Below are positions 1 through 5,227 of a stretch of DNA of 5,227 bases, one piece after another. The notes under the pieces were generated by a model. The model had not been told where the DNA came from. It was given only the letters and a program-made list of their open reading frames with translations, and made no database searches. Location of the stretch: assembly GCA_025960445.1 (NCBI GenBank), contig JAICIT010000235.1, forward strand, positions 1 to 5,227, in the 5' to 3' direction. The first letter of the stretch is position 1, and every line of letters starts with the position of its first letter. The DNA comes from Bradyrhizobium sp. GTDB taxonomy: Bacteria > Pseudomonadota > Alphaproteobacteria > Rhizobiales > Xanthobacteraceae. A program made the translations under genes and the position numbers.

Positions 1-1727
1 TCCAGCTCCTGCTGCTTGGCGTGCGACTTGATCATCCAGTAAGCATCTTCGCCGCGCACATCGGGCATGATGGCGAAATTGAAAACCGGAGGTGGCGATG
101 AAGTGGCCCACTCCAGCGATCTCCCATCCCAGGGGTCGCCGGTGTGGTCGCGCAACTCTTCGCGCTGCTGAATGCTGACGACGATCTGCAGAACCTGAAG
201 AACAACTCCGATCATCATCAGCACGAACCCGATCGCCGCGACGATCATCCAGGGCCGCCACGCGGCAACATCATAGTGCTGCATGCGCCGGGTCATGCCG
301 AGCAGCCCCACGACGTAGAGCGGCATGAAAGTCACATAGAAGCCGATCAGCGAGAACCAGAACGCCGCCTTGCCCAGTCCCTCATGCAAGCGGAATCCGA
401 ATGCCTTTGGAAACCAGTAGGTGAGGCCGGCAAACGCGCCGAACAGCACCCCGCCGATGATCACGTTATGAAAATGGGCGACCAGGAACATGCTGTTGTG
501 TAGCAGGAAGTCCGCGGGCGGCACCGCCACCAGAACACCGGTTAGCCCGCCGATGATGAAGGTCACCATGAACCCGACCGCCCACAGCATCGGCGTCGCA
601 TAATGAACGCGGCCGCCATACATCGTGAACAGCCAATTGTAGACTTTGACGCCGGTTGGCACCGCGATGATCATGCTCGCGATGCCGAAGATCGCATTGA
701 CGTTTGGTCCCGCGCCCATCGTGAAGAAGTGATGCAGCCACACCATGAACGAGATGATGCAGATTGCCATCGTGGCGAGCACCATCGAGCGATAACCGAA
801 CAAGGGCTTGCGGGAGAATGTCGCGACCACTTCGGAGTAGATCCCGAACGCCGGCAGGACCAAAATGTAAACTTCAGGATGTCCCCAGGCCCAGATCAGG
901 TTCATGAACATCATGACGTTGCCGCCGGCTTCGTTGGTAAAGAAATGAAAGCCGACATAACGGTCGAGAATCAGCATGGCCAGCGTCGCGGTCAGGATCG
1001 GAAACGCCGCGATGATCAAAAGATTCGAAGCCAGCGTCGTCCAGCAGAACATCGGCATGCGCAAATAGGTCATACCGGTTGTGCGCAGCTTCAGCACGGT
1101 CGTGACGAGATTGATCCCGGCAACAAGGGTGCCGATCCCGGAGATTTCCAGCGACCAAAGATAATAATCGACGCCCACGCCCGGCGAATAGGTGAGCTCC
1201 GATAGCGGCGGGTAAGGCAGCCAGCCGGTGCGTGCGAACTCGCCGAGCACAAGCGAAATGTTGACCAGCAACGCCCCGGTGGCGGTGAGCCAGAAGCCCA
1301 CCGAGTTCAGCGTCGGGAAGGCTACGTCGCGAACCCCGAGCTGTAACGGGACCACGAAATTCATCAGCCCGATCACGAACGGCATCCCGACAAAGAAGAT
1401 CATGATGGTGCCGTGGGCGGAAAATATCTGGTTGAAGTGCTCCGGTGGAAGATAGCCATCGGAATGATAGGAGATGGCCTGCTGTGCCCTGATCATCAGC
1501 GCATCGCTGCCGCCGCGCAGCAGCATCACCATCGCGAGCAGGGTGTACATGATGCCGATCCGCTTGTGGTCGACACTGGTGATCCATTCGCGCCAGACAT
1601 AGGGCATGTAGCCCTTCAGCGTTGCCCAGGCGAGGACCCCAACGACAACGGCCAGCACCACGCCGGCCGCGATCAGCGGGATCGGCTGATCAATTGGAAT
1701 CGCGGACCAACTGAGCTTACCGAACAT
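1..1727 (-). CDS. cyoB: Cytochrome bo3 ubiquinol oxidase subunit I (partial, C-terminus outside window)
   Basis: Subunit I of a heme-copper quinol oxidase: it oxidises ubiquinol, reduces O2 to water and pumps protons across the inner membrane. I translated 575 codons; the E. coli protein has about 663, so roughly 90 C-terminal residues lie off the left edge. The start MFGKLS matches E. coli CyoB, and a GGGGAA ribosome site precedes the ATG. Visible landmarks are R71, D75, H97 and Q100 (quinol site), H105 and H420 (low-spin heme), H283 with Y287 (CuB and cross-linked Tyr, in WGHPEVY), H332/H333 (CuB), H418 (high-spin heme), D134, N141 and E285 (D channel), T358 and K361 (K channel), and R480/R481. 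This is a complete type A1 proton-pumping set. The quinol residues argue against a cytochrome c oxidase. The gene overlaps cyoA by 11 bp, implying translational coupling. Family identity is certain; the symbol rests on the match to E. coli. Confidence 0.97.
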   Translation of the reverse strand, partial: MFGKLSWSAIPIDQPIPLIAAGVVLAVVVGVLAWATLKGYMPYVWREWITSVDHKRIGIMYTLLAMVMLLRGGSDALMIRAQQAISYHSDGYLPPEHFNQIFSAHGTIMIFFVGMPFVIGLMNFVVPLQLGVRDVAFPTLNSVGFWLTATGALLVNISLVLGEFARTGWLPYPPLSELTYSPGVGVDYYLWSLEISGIGTLVAGINLVTTVLKLRTTGMTYLRMPMFCWTTLASNLLIIAAFPILTATLAMLILDRYVGFHFFTNEAGGNVMMFMNLIWAWGHPEVYILVLPAFGIYSEVVATFSRKPLFGYRSMVLATMAICIISFMVWLHHFFTMGAGPNVNAIFGIASMIIAVPTGVKVYNWLFTMYGGRVHYATPMLWAVGFMVTFIIGGLTGVLVAVPPADFLLHNSMFLVAHFHNVIIGGVLFGAFAGLTYWFPKAFGFRLHEGLGKAAFWFSLIGFYVTFMPLYVVGLLGMTRRMQHYDVAAWRPWMIVAAIGFVLMMIGVVLQVLQIVVSIQQREELRDHTGDPWDGRSLEWATSSPPPVFNFAIMPDVRGEDAYWMIKSHAKQQEL

Positions 1728-2550
1728 CGCTTCCCCGAACGTGCGATTGGGCGGCTTCTGATGTGATTTGTGGCCCCGGCCCGGGCGGAATCCGTTGCGT
1801 CGCGATCGCCTGGAACAGGGTAGGATCGCTCAGCCGATAGGTCGGTTTGTTACGTTCGATCGTTTGCTGCGTGAGCTTTTTGTAGCTGTCTTCATTCAGA
1901 ACCTGATCGGTGCGTGCGGTCTTCGCGACCCAATCGGGAAACGCAAGCTGCGGGATGACGTGGACGTCGAACAGCATCTCCGGAAAGCCGTCGCCGCTGA
2001 AATGCGCAGAGAGGCCTTGATAATTGCCTTCATTGTCGGCGCGGAGCTGCAGGCGCGTCACCATGCCGTTCATGGTGTAGATCATGCTTCCGAGCTGCGG
2101 GATGAAGAAGACGTTCATCACGCTCCCGGACGTCAGCTCAAATCGCAGCGGCGCACCGACCGGCACTGTCAAAGCATTGACCGTCGCAATTCTCTGATCC
2201 GGGTAAATGAACAGCCACTTCCAATCGAGTGAGACAACCTGGATCCTGACCGGACTTCCCGTGCCCTGTACTTCGGCCGCCGGATCGAGCTGATGCGAGC
2301 CGATCCACGCGACGCCGCCGAGCAGGATCACCGTGAGCGCCGGGATCGACCAGACGACGAGCTCGATACGTCCGGAATAGGCCCAGTCGGGCCGGTACAT
2401 CGCGCGGGGGTTGGACTCACGAAACCAGAATGCGAAGGCGAGAATGGCGACAATGGTCGGCAAGACGATCGCCAGCATGATCGCAACGGAATCGATCAAA
2501 ATCGTTGCGTCGGCGGCCGCGACCGAGCCTTGGGGGTCGAAAATATTCAT
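1717..2550 (-). CDS. cyoA: Cytochrome bo3 ubiquinol oxidase subunit II, without lipobox
   Basis: Subunit II of the quinol oxidase, 277 aa from the ATG at 2550. It has two membrane spans (about residues 18-42 and 64-86) and a periplasmic cupredoxin domain (about 100-210). The domain has the [12 protein letters not shown] block (108-119), the [11 protein letters not shown] block (145-155) and HFSGDGF (183-189), where cytochrome c oxidases carry the CuA cysteines. The protein has no cysteine, so CuA is absent, as in known quinol oxidases. E. coli CyoA has a cleaved lipoprotein signal ending SGC before LLDPKG; here the reading frame starts almost directly at the matching FDPQG. A TTG start at 2586 is possible and would add 12 residues ending FSGSA, but an in-frame TGA at 2602-2604 blocks anything longer. 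The ribosome site before the ATG is weak, so the exact start is uncertain. The stop TAA lies inside the start of cyoB. Confidence 0.95.
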   Translation of the reverse strand: MNIFDPQGSVAAADATILIDSVAIMLAIVLPTIVAILAFAFWFRESNPRAMYRPDWAYSGRIELVVWSIPALTVILLGGVAWIGSHQLDPAAEVQGTGSPVRIQVVSLDWKWLFIYPDQRIATVNALTVPVGAPLRFELTSGSVMNVFFIPQLGSMIYTMNGMVTRLQLRADNEGNYQGLSAHFSGDGFPEMLFDVHVIPQLAFPDWVAKTARTDQVLNEDSYKKLTQQTIERNKPTYRLSDPTLFQAIATQRIPPGPGPQITSEAAQSHVRGSDVR

Positions 2551-2774
2551 CGCCGAACCCGAAAATTGAACCGTTATCAACGGCAACGTCGCGTTGGGGT
2601 TTCAGTCAGTAACTCACGGACAGCTTGGCAATTCAAGCAAGACCTCAATCGCTCCTTGCTTCTTCGCGCTTATCAAGGGTCCTGTAGGAAGCTGAACGTA
2701 CCTTGGCCGGGAGATGCGGCGGACTCAGCGCAATTCTGATGGGTCCTGATGGCATTTTTTGGCTGGCATTTGCT
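2551..2774 (-). promoter_or_regulatory. Intergenic region upstream of cyoA, presumed to hold its promoter
   Basis: This 224-bp gap separates the 70-aa gene from cyoA on the same strand, so it is the likely site of the cyoA promoter, unless the two genes are co-transcribed. I found no convincing -35/-10 pair on the minus strand; TTGAAT followed 17 bp later by GTTACT is a weak candidate. An imperfect Fnr-like repeat, TTGAA-N5-ATCAA, lies at 2566-2580, just before the ATG. No credible gene is seen here; short open frames of 14 to 36 codons lack ribosome sites. Confidence 0.4.
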
Positions 2775-2987
2775 TTACCGGATCGCCGCCCCGCCGGAAT
2801 CATCAGGATTAGGCATGAGGTAATCGACCCCGATCAATGCGGACTCAAGCAGGACGAACGCGATCACGCCGCCGAACAACCCAAAGAACACCAGGGAAAA
2901 TGCGCATAGCAGCAGCGCGCACGCTATGTCCGCCGCGACCTTGCCGCCCCTCTGTACGGCATCGTCATTTCTGGAAAAATAGCTCAT
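2775..2987 (-). CDS. Small hydrophobic membrane protein of unknown function (70 aa)
   Basis: The 70-residue product begins MSYFSRNDD and carries a polar N-terminus, a long hydrophobic stretch at about residues 19-55 and a short polar tail ending PNPDDSGGAAIR. The stretch is long enough for one tilted helix or two short spans around FGLFGG (residues 35-40). The start at 2987 is chosen because GAGGGAG lies 6 nt upstream. The open frame continues upstream to 3323, but that extension runs into the opposite-strand transporter gene and looks non-coding. The gene sits 224 bp upstream of cyoA on the same strand, so a link to the oxidase is possible but unproven. I recognise no family, and the two cysteines (23 and 28) do not form a known motif. 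Existence as a gene is likely; function is unknown. Confidence 0.65.
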   Translation of the reverse strand: MSYFSRNDDAVQRGGKVAADIACALLLCAFSLVFFGLFGGVIAFVLLESALIGVDYLMPNPDDSGGAAIR

Positions 2988-3053
2988 TCGCGGCTCCCTC
3001 TTTGATTGCAAGATCAGGATGGCCAATGACGCACCGTCAGCAAGGCAACATTT

Positions 3054-3070
3054 GCACAGGTACTGTGTGC
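3054..3070. repeat. Short inverted repeat, candidate operator
   Basis: The arms GCACA and TGTGC are perfect reverse complements around 7 bases. The repeat lies just downstream of the possible minus-strand -10 hexamer TACAAT (3081-3086), a position where a bound repressor could block the 70-aa gene. The arms are short and could arise by chance. Confidence 0.25.
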
Positions 3071-3183
3071 GCGGGTGAACATTGTAGCAACGCTTTCGCT
3101 GGTTCCCTTGTAGGCGGACCAAAGTGCCAACGCAAATGAACCGTGCGAGCGTCGGCTGGGCGGCGGGACTGCACAAAGGCTGG

Positions 3184-3223
3184 CTGAGAACATGCGCTGC
3201 GTTCGCAGTGTCTTGGTTCTCGG
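3184..3223. repeat. Nested inverted repeat upstream of the Nramp gene
   Basis: The outer arms CTGAGAAC (3184-3191) and GTTCTCGG (3216-3223) pair over 8 positions with one G-T. Between them CGCTGCG (3195-3201) and CGCAGTG (3204-3210) form an inner stem with one further G-T pair. The 40-nt structure ends 87 nt before the transporter start. No T-run follows on either strand, so it is not a standard intrinsic terminator. It could be a leader-RNA structure, a protein-binding site or chance. Confidence 0.4.
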
Positions 3224-3310
3224 AACGTTCGACCATCTCCTGCATTCGCAGACTTGGTGAGGAGCTGCAGTGGTGCCTGCTCAGCCCGATGAGATTGGAC
3301 CGAGAGAGGA

Positions 3311-4597
3311 ATGCCGGCTCCAAATACCGAAGACCAGCCGAGAGCCAACGAAGGCGGGCTACTCAGGGCCGTCGGCACGGGCGTCATTACCGGCGCTGCA
3401 GACGATGATCCTTCCGCCATTGGCACGTATGCGAGCGCGGGCGCGAAGTTCGGTCTGTCGTTTCTCTGGATAGCTCCCGTCCTGCTGCCGATGATGTACG
3501 TGGTTGTGTACCTTTCGGCCAAGCTCGGGCGCGTGTATGGCAAGGGGCTGTTCGCGATCATTCGCGACCGCTACCCCCGATGGCTTCTCTACCCGGTGAT
3601 GATCGTCGCAATGATCGGGAATGTGATCGAGGCCGCCGCAAATCTTGGCGGGATAGCAGCCTCATTGAACTTGCTGCTGCCGATTCCGATCTCAATTATC
3701 GTGATTGCGGTATCAATTAGCGTCCTCGCGTTTCAGATGTGGGGGTCTTATGCGCTGCTGCGAAATATCTTCAAGTGGCTGACATTGGCGCTGTTCGCCT
3801 ATGTGGCTGCAGCTTTCATGGCGAAACCCCATCTGGGAGACGTTGTCCGCAGCACATTGGTGCCTCACATCGAATTCAATCGCGATTTTCTTTCGATGAT
3901 CGTTGCGTGCATCGGCACGTCGCTTTCGGCGTACATCTACACCTGGCAATCCAACCAGGAGGTAGAGGACCAAATACAAGAAGGCAAACGGACGGTCGCC
4001 CAGCGTCGGGACGCGAGCGAGAGAGAACTCGACCGAACTCGTCGGGATGTCCTGATCGGAATGGCCTTCTCCAACGTGATTCTCTATTTCATCATTCTCT
4101 CCGCGGGAGCAACGCTCCATGCCTCAGGCAACATTGAAATCGAAACGGCGGCTCAAGCGGCTGCCGCGCTTGAACCATTGGCCGGCGAAGGGGCCAAGAT
4201 CCTTTTTGCGATTGGTGTGGTGGGTGTCGGTTTCCTGGCTGTGCCTGTGATGACGACCGGGGCTGCGTATGACCTTGCTCAGGGACTTGGAAGGCCGAGC
4301 AGTCTGAATGCCAAACCGAGCGAAGCGCCTCTGTTCTATCTGAGTATCGCCGCGGTCACTGTAGTGGCGGTCCTGCTAAATTTTCTCGGCTTCAATCCTA
4401 TGAAGGCGCTCGTCTGGTCAGGCATCGTTCAGGGCTTTTCGGTTCCGCCCTTGCTTCTCATCATGATGCTGTTGACCAATGACACGAGTGTCATTGGCGG
4501 ACGGGCGAACAGCCGGTTCACCAATACGCTCGGCTGGATCACGACCGTCGTAACATTCGCTGCTACGGCATGCCTTGTCGTGAGTTGGTTCACGTGA
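3311..4597 (+). CDS. Nramp-superfamily metal ion transporter with a non-canonical metal site
   Basis: This 428-aa integral membrane protein has about 11 hydrophobic segments and a charged loop (about 217-246) after the sixth, matching the Nramp (SLC11) layout. These proteins carry divalent metal ions inward across the inner membrane, usually with protons. In the first span canonical DPGN appears as DDDPSA (residues 31-36), keeping the Asp (D33) but not the Asn. In the sixth span MPHN is replaced by SAYI (206-209), within GTSLSAYIYTWQ and followed by SNQEVED. This resembles a bacterial Nramp clade with DDDPSG and SPYLFFWQ motifs rather than MntH, so I give no symbol. Loss of the metal-binding Met makes Mn2+/Fe2+ selectivity doubtful; Mg2+ or another ion is possible. 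The ATG is the only sensible start: an in-frame TGA lies at 3290-3292, and a purine-rich GAGAGAGGA abuts it. By eye, codon use is more A/T-ending than in cyoB. Confidence 0.9.
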   Translation: MPAPNTEDQPRANEGGLLRAVGTGVITGAADDDPSAIGTYASAGAKFGLSFLWIAPVLLPMMYVVVYLSAKLGRVYGKGLFAIIRDRYPRWLLYPVMIVAMIGNVIEAAANLGGIAASLNLLLPIPISIIVIAVSISVLAFQMWGSYALLRNIFKWLTLALFAYVAAAFMAKPHLGDVVRSTLVPHIEFNRDFLSMIVACIGTSLSAYIYTWQSNQEVEDQIQEGKRTVAQRRDASERELDRTRRDVLIGMAFSNVILYFIILSAGATLHASGNIEIETAAQAAAALEPLAGEGAKILFAIGVVGVGFLAVPVMTTGAAYDLAQGLGRPSSLNAKPSEAPLFYLSIAAVTVVAVLLNFLGFNPMKALVWSGIVQGFSVPPLLLIMMLLTNDTSVIGGRANSRFTNTLGWITTVVTFAATACLVVSWFT

Positions 4598-4622
4598 TCG
4601 ATATGTCCAGGCTACGTGCTAT

Positions 4623-4651
4623 TCAGAAGAAGAGAAGCCGCTTCCTTCTGA
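4623..4651. terminator. Hairpin between convergent genes, possible bidirectional terminator
   Basis: TCAGAAG (4623-4629) pairs perfectly with CTTCTGA (4645-4651). Inside, GAAG (4634-4637) pairs with CTTC (4641-4644) around CCG, leaving an AAGA bulge. It starts 26 nt after the transporter stop and lies just beyond the stop of the facing 42-aa gene, where a shared terminator would be expected. Neither strand has a downstream T-run, so intrinsic termination is uncertain. Confidence 0.4.
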
Positions 4652-4676
4652 CAGGCGCGACGGGCGACGCAGCGCA

Positions 4677-4805
4677 TCAGCCATTCTCACTGCTTTGCCG
4701 ATCCTTGCCCCGGATTTGTTTGTGGAGTTTGTTCGCGGCAAAAACAGAATTCAAAACGAATGCGAGCAGAACGATCCAGCACCCCGCCGCAAAGATTGAA
4801 AGCAT
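4677..4805 (-). CDS. Predicted 42-aa single-span membrane microprotein
   Basis: A 42-codon frame begins MLSIFAAGCWIVLLAF. It has one clear hydrophobic span (about residues 3-24) followed by a basic polar tail (KLHKQIRGKDRQ, 26-37) ending SSENG, a plausible inner-membrane microprotein with a cytoplasmic tail. A GAAGG motif lies 9 nt before the ATG. The start is only 17 bp past the stop of the 104-aa gene on the same strand, so the two probably share a transcript. I recognise no family. A longer overlapping frame (4896-4687) in another phase was judged a shadow because it has no membrane pattern and runs through the 104-aa gene. Length makes chance possible, but hydrophobic pattern, ribosome site and spacing together favour a real gene. 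Confidence 0.5.
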   Translation of the reverse strand: MLSIFAAGCWIVLLAFVLNSVFAANKLHKQIRGKDRQSSENG

Positions 4806-4822
4806 TAAGCTGCGCCTTCGGA

Positions 4823-5137
4823 TCATCGGCTTTCCGCCCGAAAGCGCGTTGCATGGTTTGAATGTGAGGATCCGTCTTGCTGAACCAGGCTGGCAAGTCG
4901 CTCGTGCAGCGAGCCGATCGTATTTGCGAGATTATCGCGGCGCGCTCTCAACATTCTGGCGGTAATTGGATAGGCCGGCTTGGAAGCGTCAAACGCTCGC
5001 GCGTCCTCCTCCTGTGCCGTAATGTCGAGGTCGATGATCCGGAGGATGCGATCGAGATCGCTGATCAAGCCGCTGATCTGCGCTACTTCTCTTGAGTCGA
5101 AACTACTTTCGATCTTAAAATCGCACTGGTGTTCCAT
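4823..5137 (-). CDS. Small helical hypothetical protein (104 aa), sigma-54 promoter upstream
   Basis: The 104-aa soluble product begins MEHQCDFKIESSFDSRE. Two long amphipathic stretches suggest a helical hairpin: about residues 17-49 (acidic, with ISDLDRILRIIDLDI) and about 57-87 (basic, with ARMLRARRDNL). They are separated by a short DASKPAYP turn, and a polar tail follows. I associate this pattern with uncharacterised small proteins of Bradyrhizobium relatives, from memory and without a database check. The start at 5137 is chosen because GGAG lies 7 nt upstream; the open frame extends to 5221 but would then overlap the promoter. No catalytic motif, metal site or signal peptide is visible. 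It is probably co-transcribed with the 42-aa gene. The function is unknown. Confidence 0.75.
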   Translation of the reverse strand: MEHQCDFKIESSFDSREVAQISGLISDLDRILRIIDLDITAQEEDARAFDASKPAYPITARMLRARRDNLANTIGSLHERLASLVQQDGSSHSNHATRFRAESR

Positions 5138-5192
5138 TCTTGTGCTCCAGTGTCTCTCGTTGGCACATGCCACGGGTCTGCGCTTACGAGTC

Positions 5193-5207
5193 GCAACAAC
5201 CGTGCCA
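5193..5207 (-). promoter_or_regulatory. Sigma-54 (RpoN) -24/-12 promoter
   Basis: On the minus strand the site reads TGGCACGGTTGTTGC, matching the RpoN consensus TGGCACG-N4-TTGC with the required 10 bases between the GG and GC pairs. Transcription should start near 5181, leaving a leader of about 44 nt before the 104-aa gene. RpoN promoters need an activator such as NtrC or NifA; its binding site would usually lie further upstream, beyond the right edge. Confidence 0.75.
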
Positions 5208-5227
5208 GTCGGCCACTGCAAACAAAA

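Larger units (their letters stand above)
2988..3310. promoter_or_regulatory. Divergent intergenic region between the 70-aa gene and the Nramp gene
   Basis: These 323 bp separate two divergently read genes and should hold promoters for both. Visible elements are an inverted repeat GCACA-N7-TGTGC (3054-3070), a minus-strand TACAAT hexamer (3081-3086) without a good -35, a nested hairpin (3184-3223) and a plus-strand GGAAC-N16-CATT (3222-3246). I recognise no Fur, MntR or Mur operator and no known riboswitch. Open frames running through here look like shadows. Confidence 0.5.

Noticed and set aside
603..1205. Plus-strand 200-codon open frame
   Set aside because: Antisense shadow of cyoB with His/Asp/Arg-rich composition typical of reverse-strand artefacts in GC-rich genes.
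874..1587. Long minus-strand open frame of 237 codons inside cyoB
   Set aside because: It lies in another phase of cyoB, whose true frame translates into an intact oxidase with all ligands; the alternative is rich in Arg, His and Asp and has no domain pattern.
2721..2760. Hairpin GGACTCAG/CTGA-GTCC followed by a run of six T on the plus strand
   Set aside because: It resembles a terminator, but no plus-strand gene ends nearby, the stem is bulged, and 8 nt separate it from the T-run.
3002..3016. TTGAT-N6-ATCA(G) resembling an Fnr box upstream of the 70-aa gene
   Set aside because: Spacing is two bases longer than the Fnr/FixK box and the second arm is incomplete.
2988..3323. N-terminal extension of the 70-aa gene to a 182-aa protein
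   Set aside because: The extension enters the transporter coding region, has low-complexity mixed composition, and a strong ribosome site sits directly before the internal ATG at 2987.
4687..4896. 69-codon minus-strand frame overlapping both small genes
   Set aside because: It runs out of phase through the end of the 104-aa gene and the 42-aa gene and shows no recognisable pattern; the other two fit together with ribosome sites and proper spacing.
5161..5172. Inverted repeat TGGCA-CA-TGCCA in the leader of the 104-aa gene
   Set aside because: A short 12-bp palindrome lying downstream of the expected sigma-54 start; too small to support a specific role.

Overview
This window looks like chromosomal DNA of an alphaproteobacterium, most likely Bradyrhizobium/Rhodopseudomonas/Afipia-like (Nitrobacteraceae). 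The grounds are moderately high GC, the style of the cyo genes, and a small helical hypothetical protein of a kind I associate with that group. No sequence search was possible, so the assignment is an inference.

Left part (1-2550, minus strand): the start of a bo3-type ubiquinol oxidase operon. cyoA (subunit II, 2550-1717) overlaps cyoB (subunit I, 1727 to beyond base 1) by 11 bp. CyoB keeps every catalytic residue I could check: heme and CuB histidines, the cross-linked Tyr, D- and K-channel residues and the quinol-site residues. CyoA lacks the CuA centre, as expected of a quinol oxidase. It also lacks the usual lipoprotein signal and lipobox cysteine. cyoC and cyoD are expected beyond the left edge.

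Middle (2551-3310): a 224-bp gap upstream of cyoA, then a 70-codon gene for a small membrane protein of unknown function on the same strand. A 323-bp divergent intergenic region follows, holding a nested inverted repeat and a smaller palindrome.

Right part (3311-5227): a plus-strand gene for an Nramp-superfamily transporter (428 aa) whose two metal-site motifs differ from the canonical DPGN and MPHN. A hairpin lies in the convergent gap after it. Two small minus-strand genes then face it: a 104-aa helical protein and, 17 bp downstream, a 42-aa single-span microprotein. Together they look like a two-gene operon. Upstream of it is a near-consensus sigma-54 (-24/-12) promoter.

The cyo genes form one respiratory unit. 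The transporter and the sigma-54 operon appear to be independent accessory units. I see no RNA gene, mobile element, CRISPR array or clear multi-gene novel system. The points most worth following up are the sigma-54-controlled small-protein operon and the atypical Nramp metal site.
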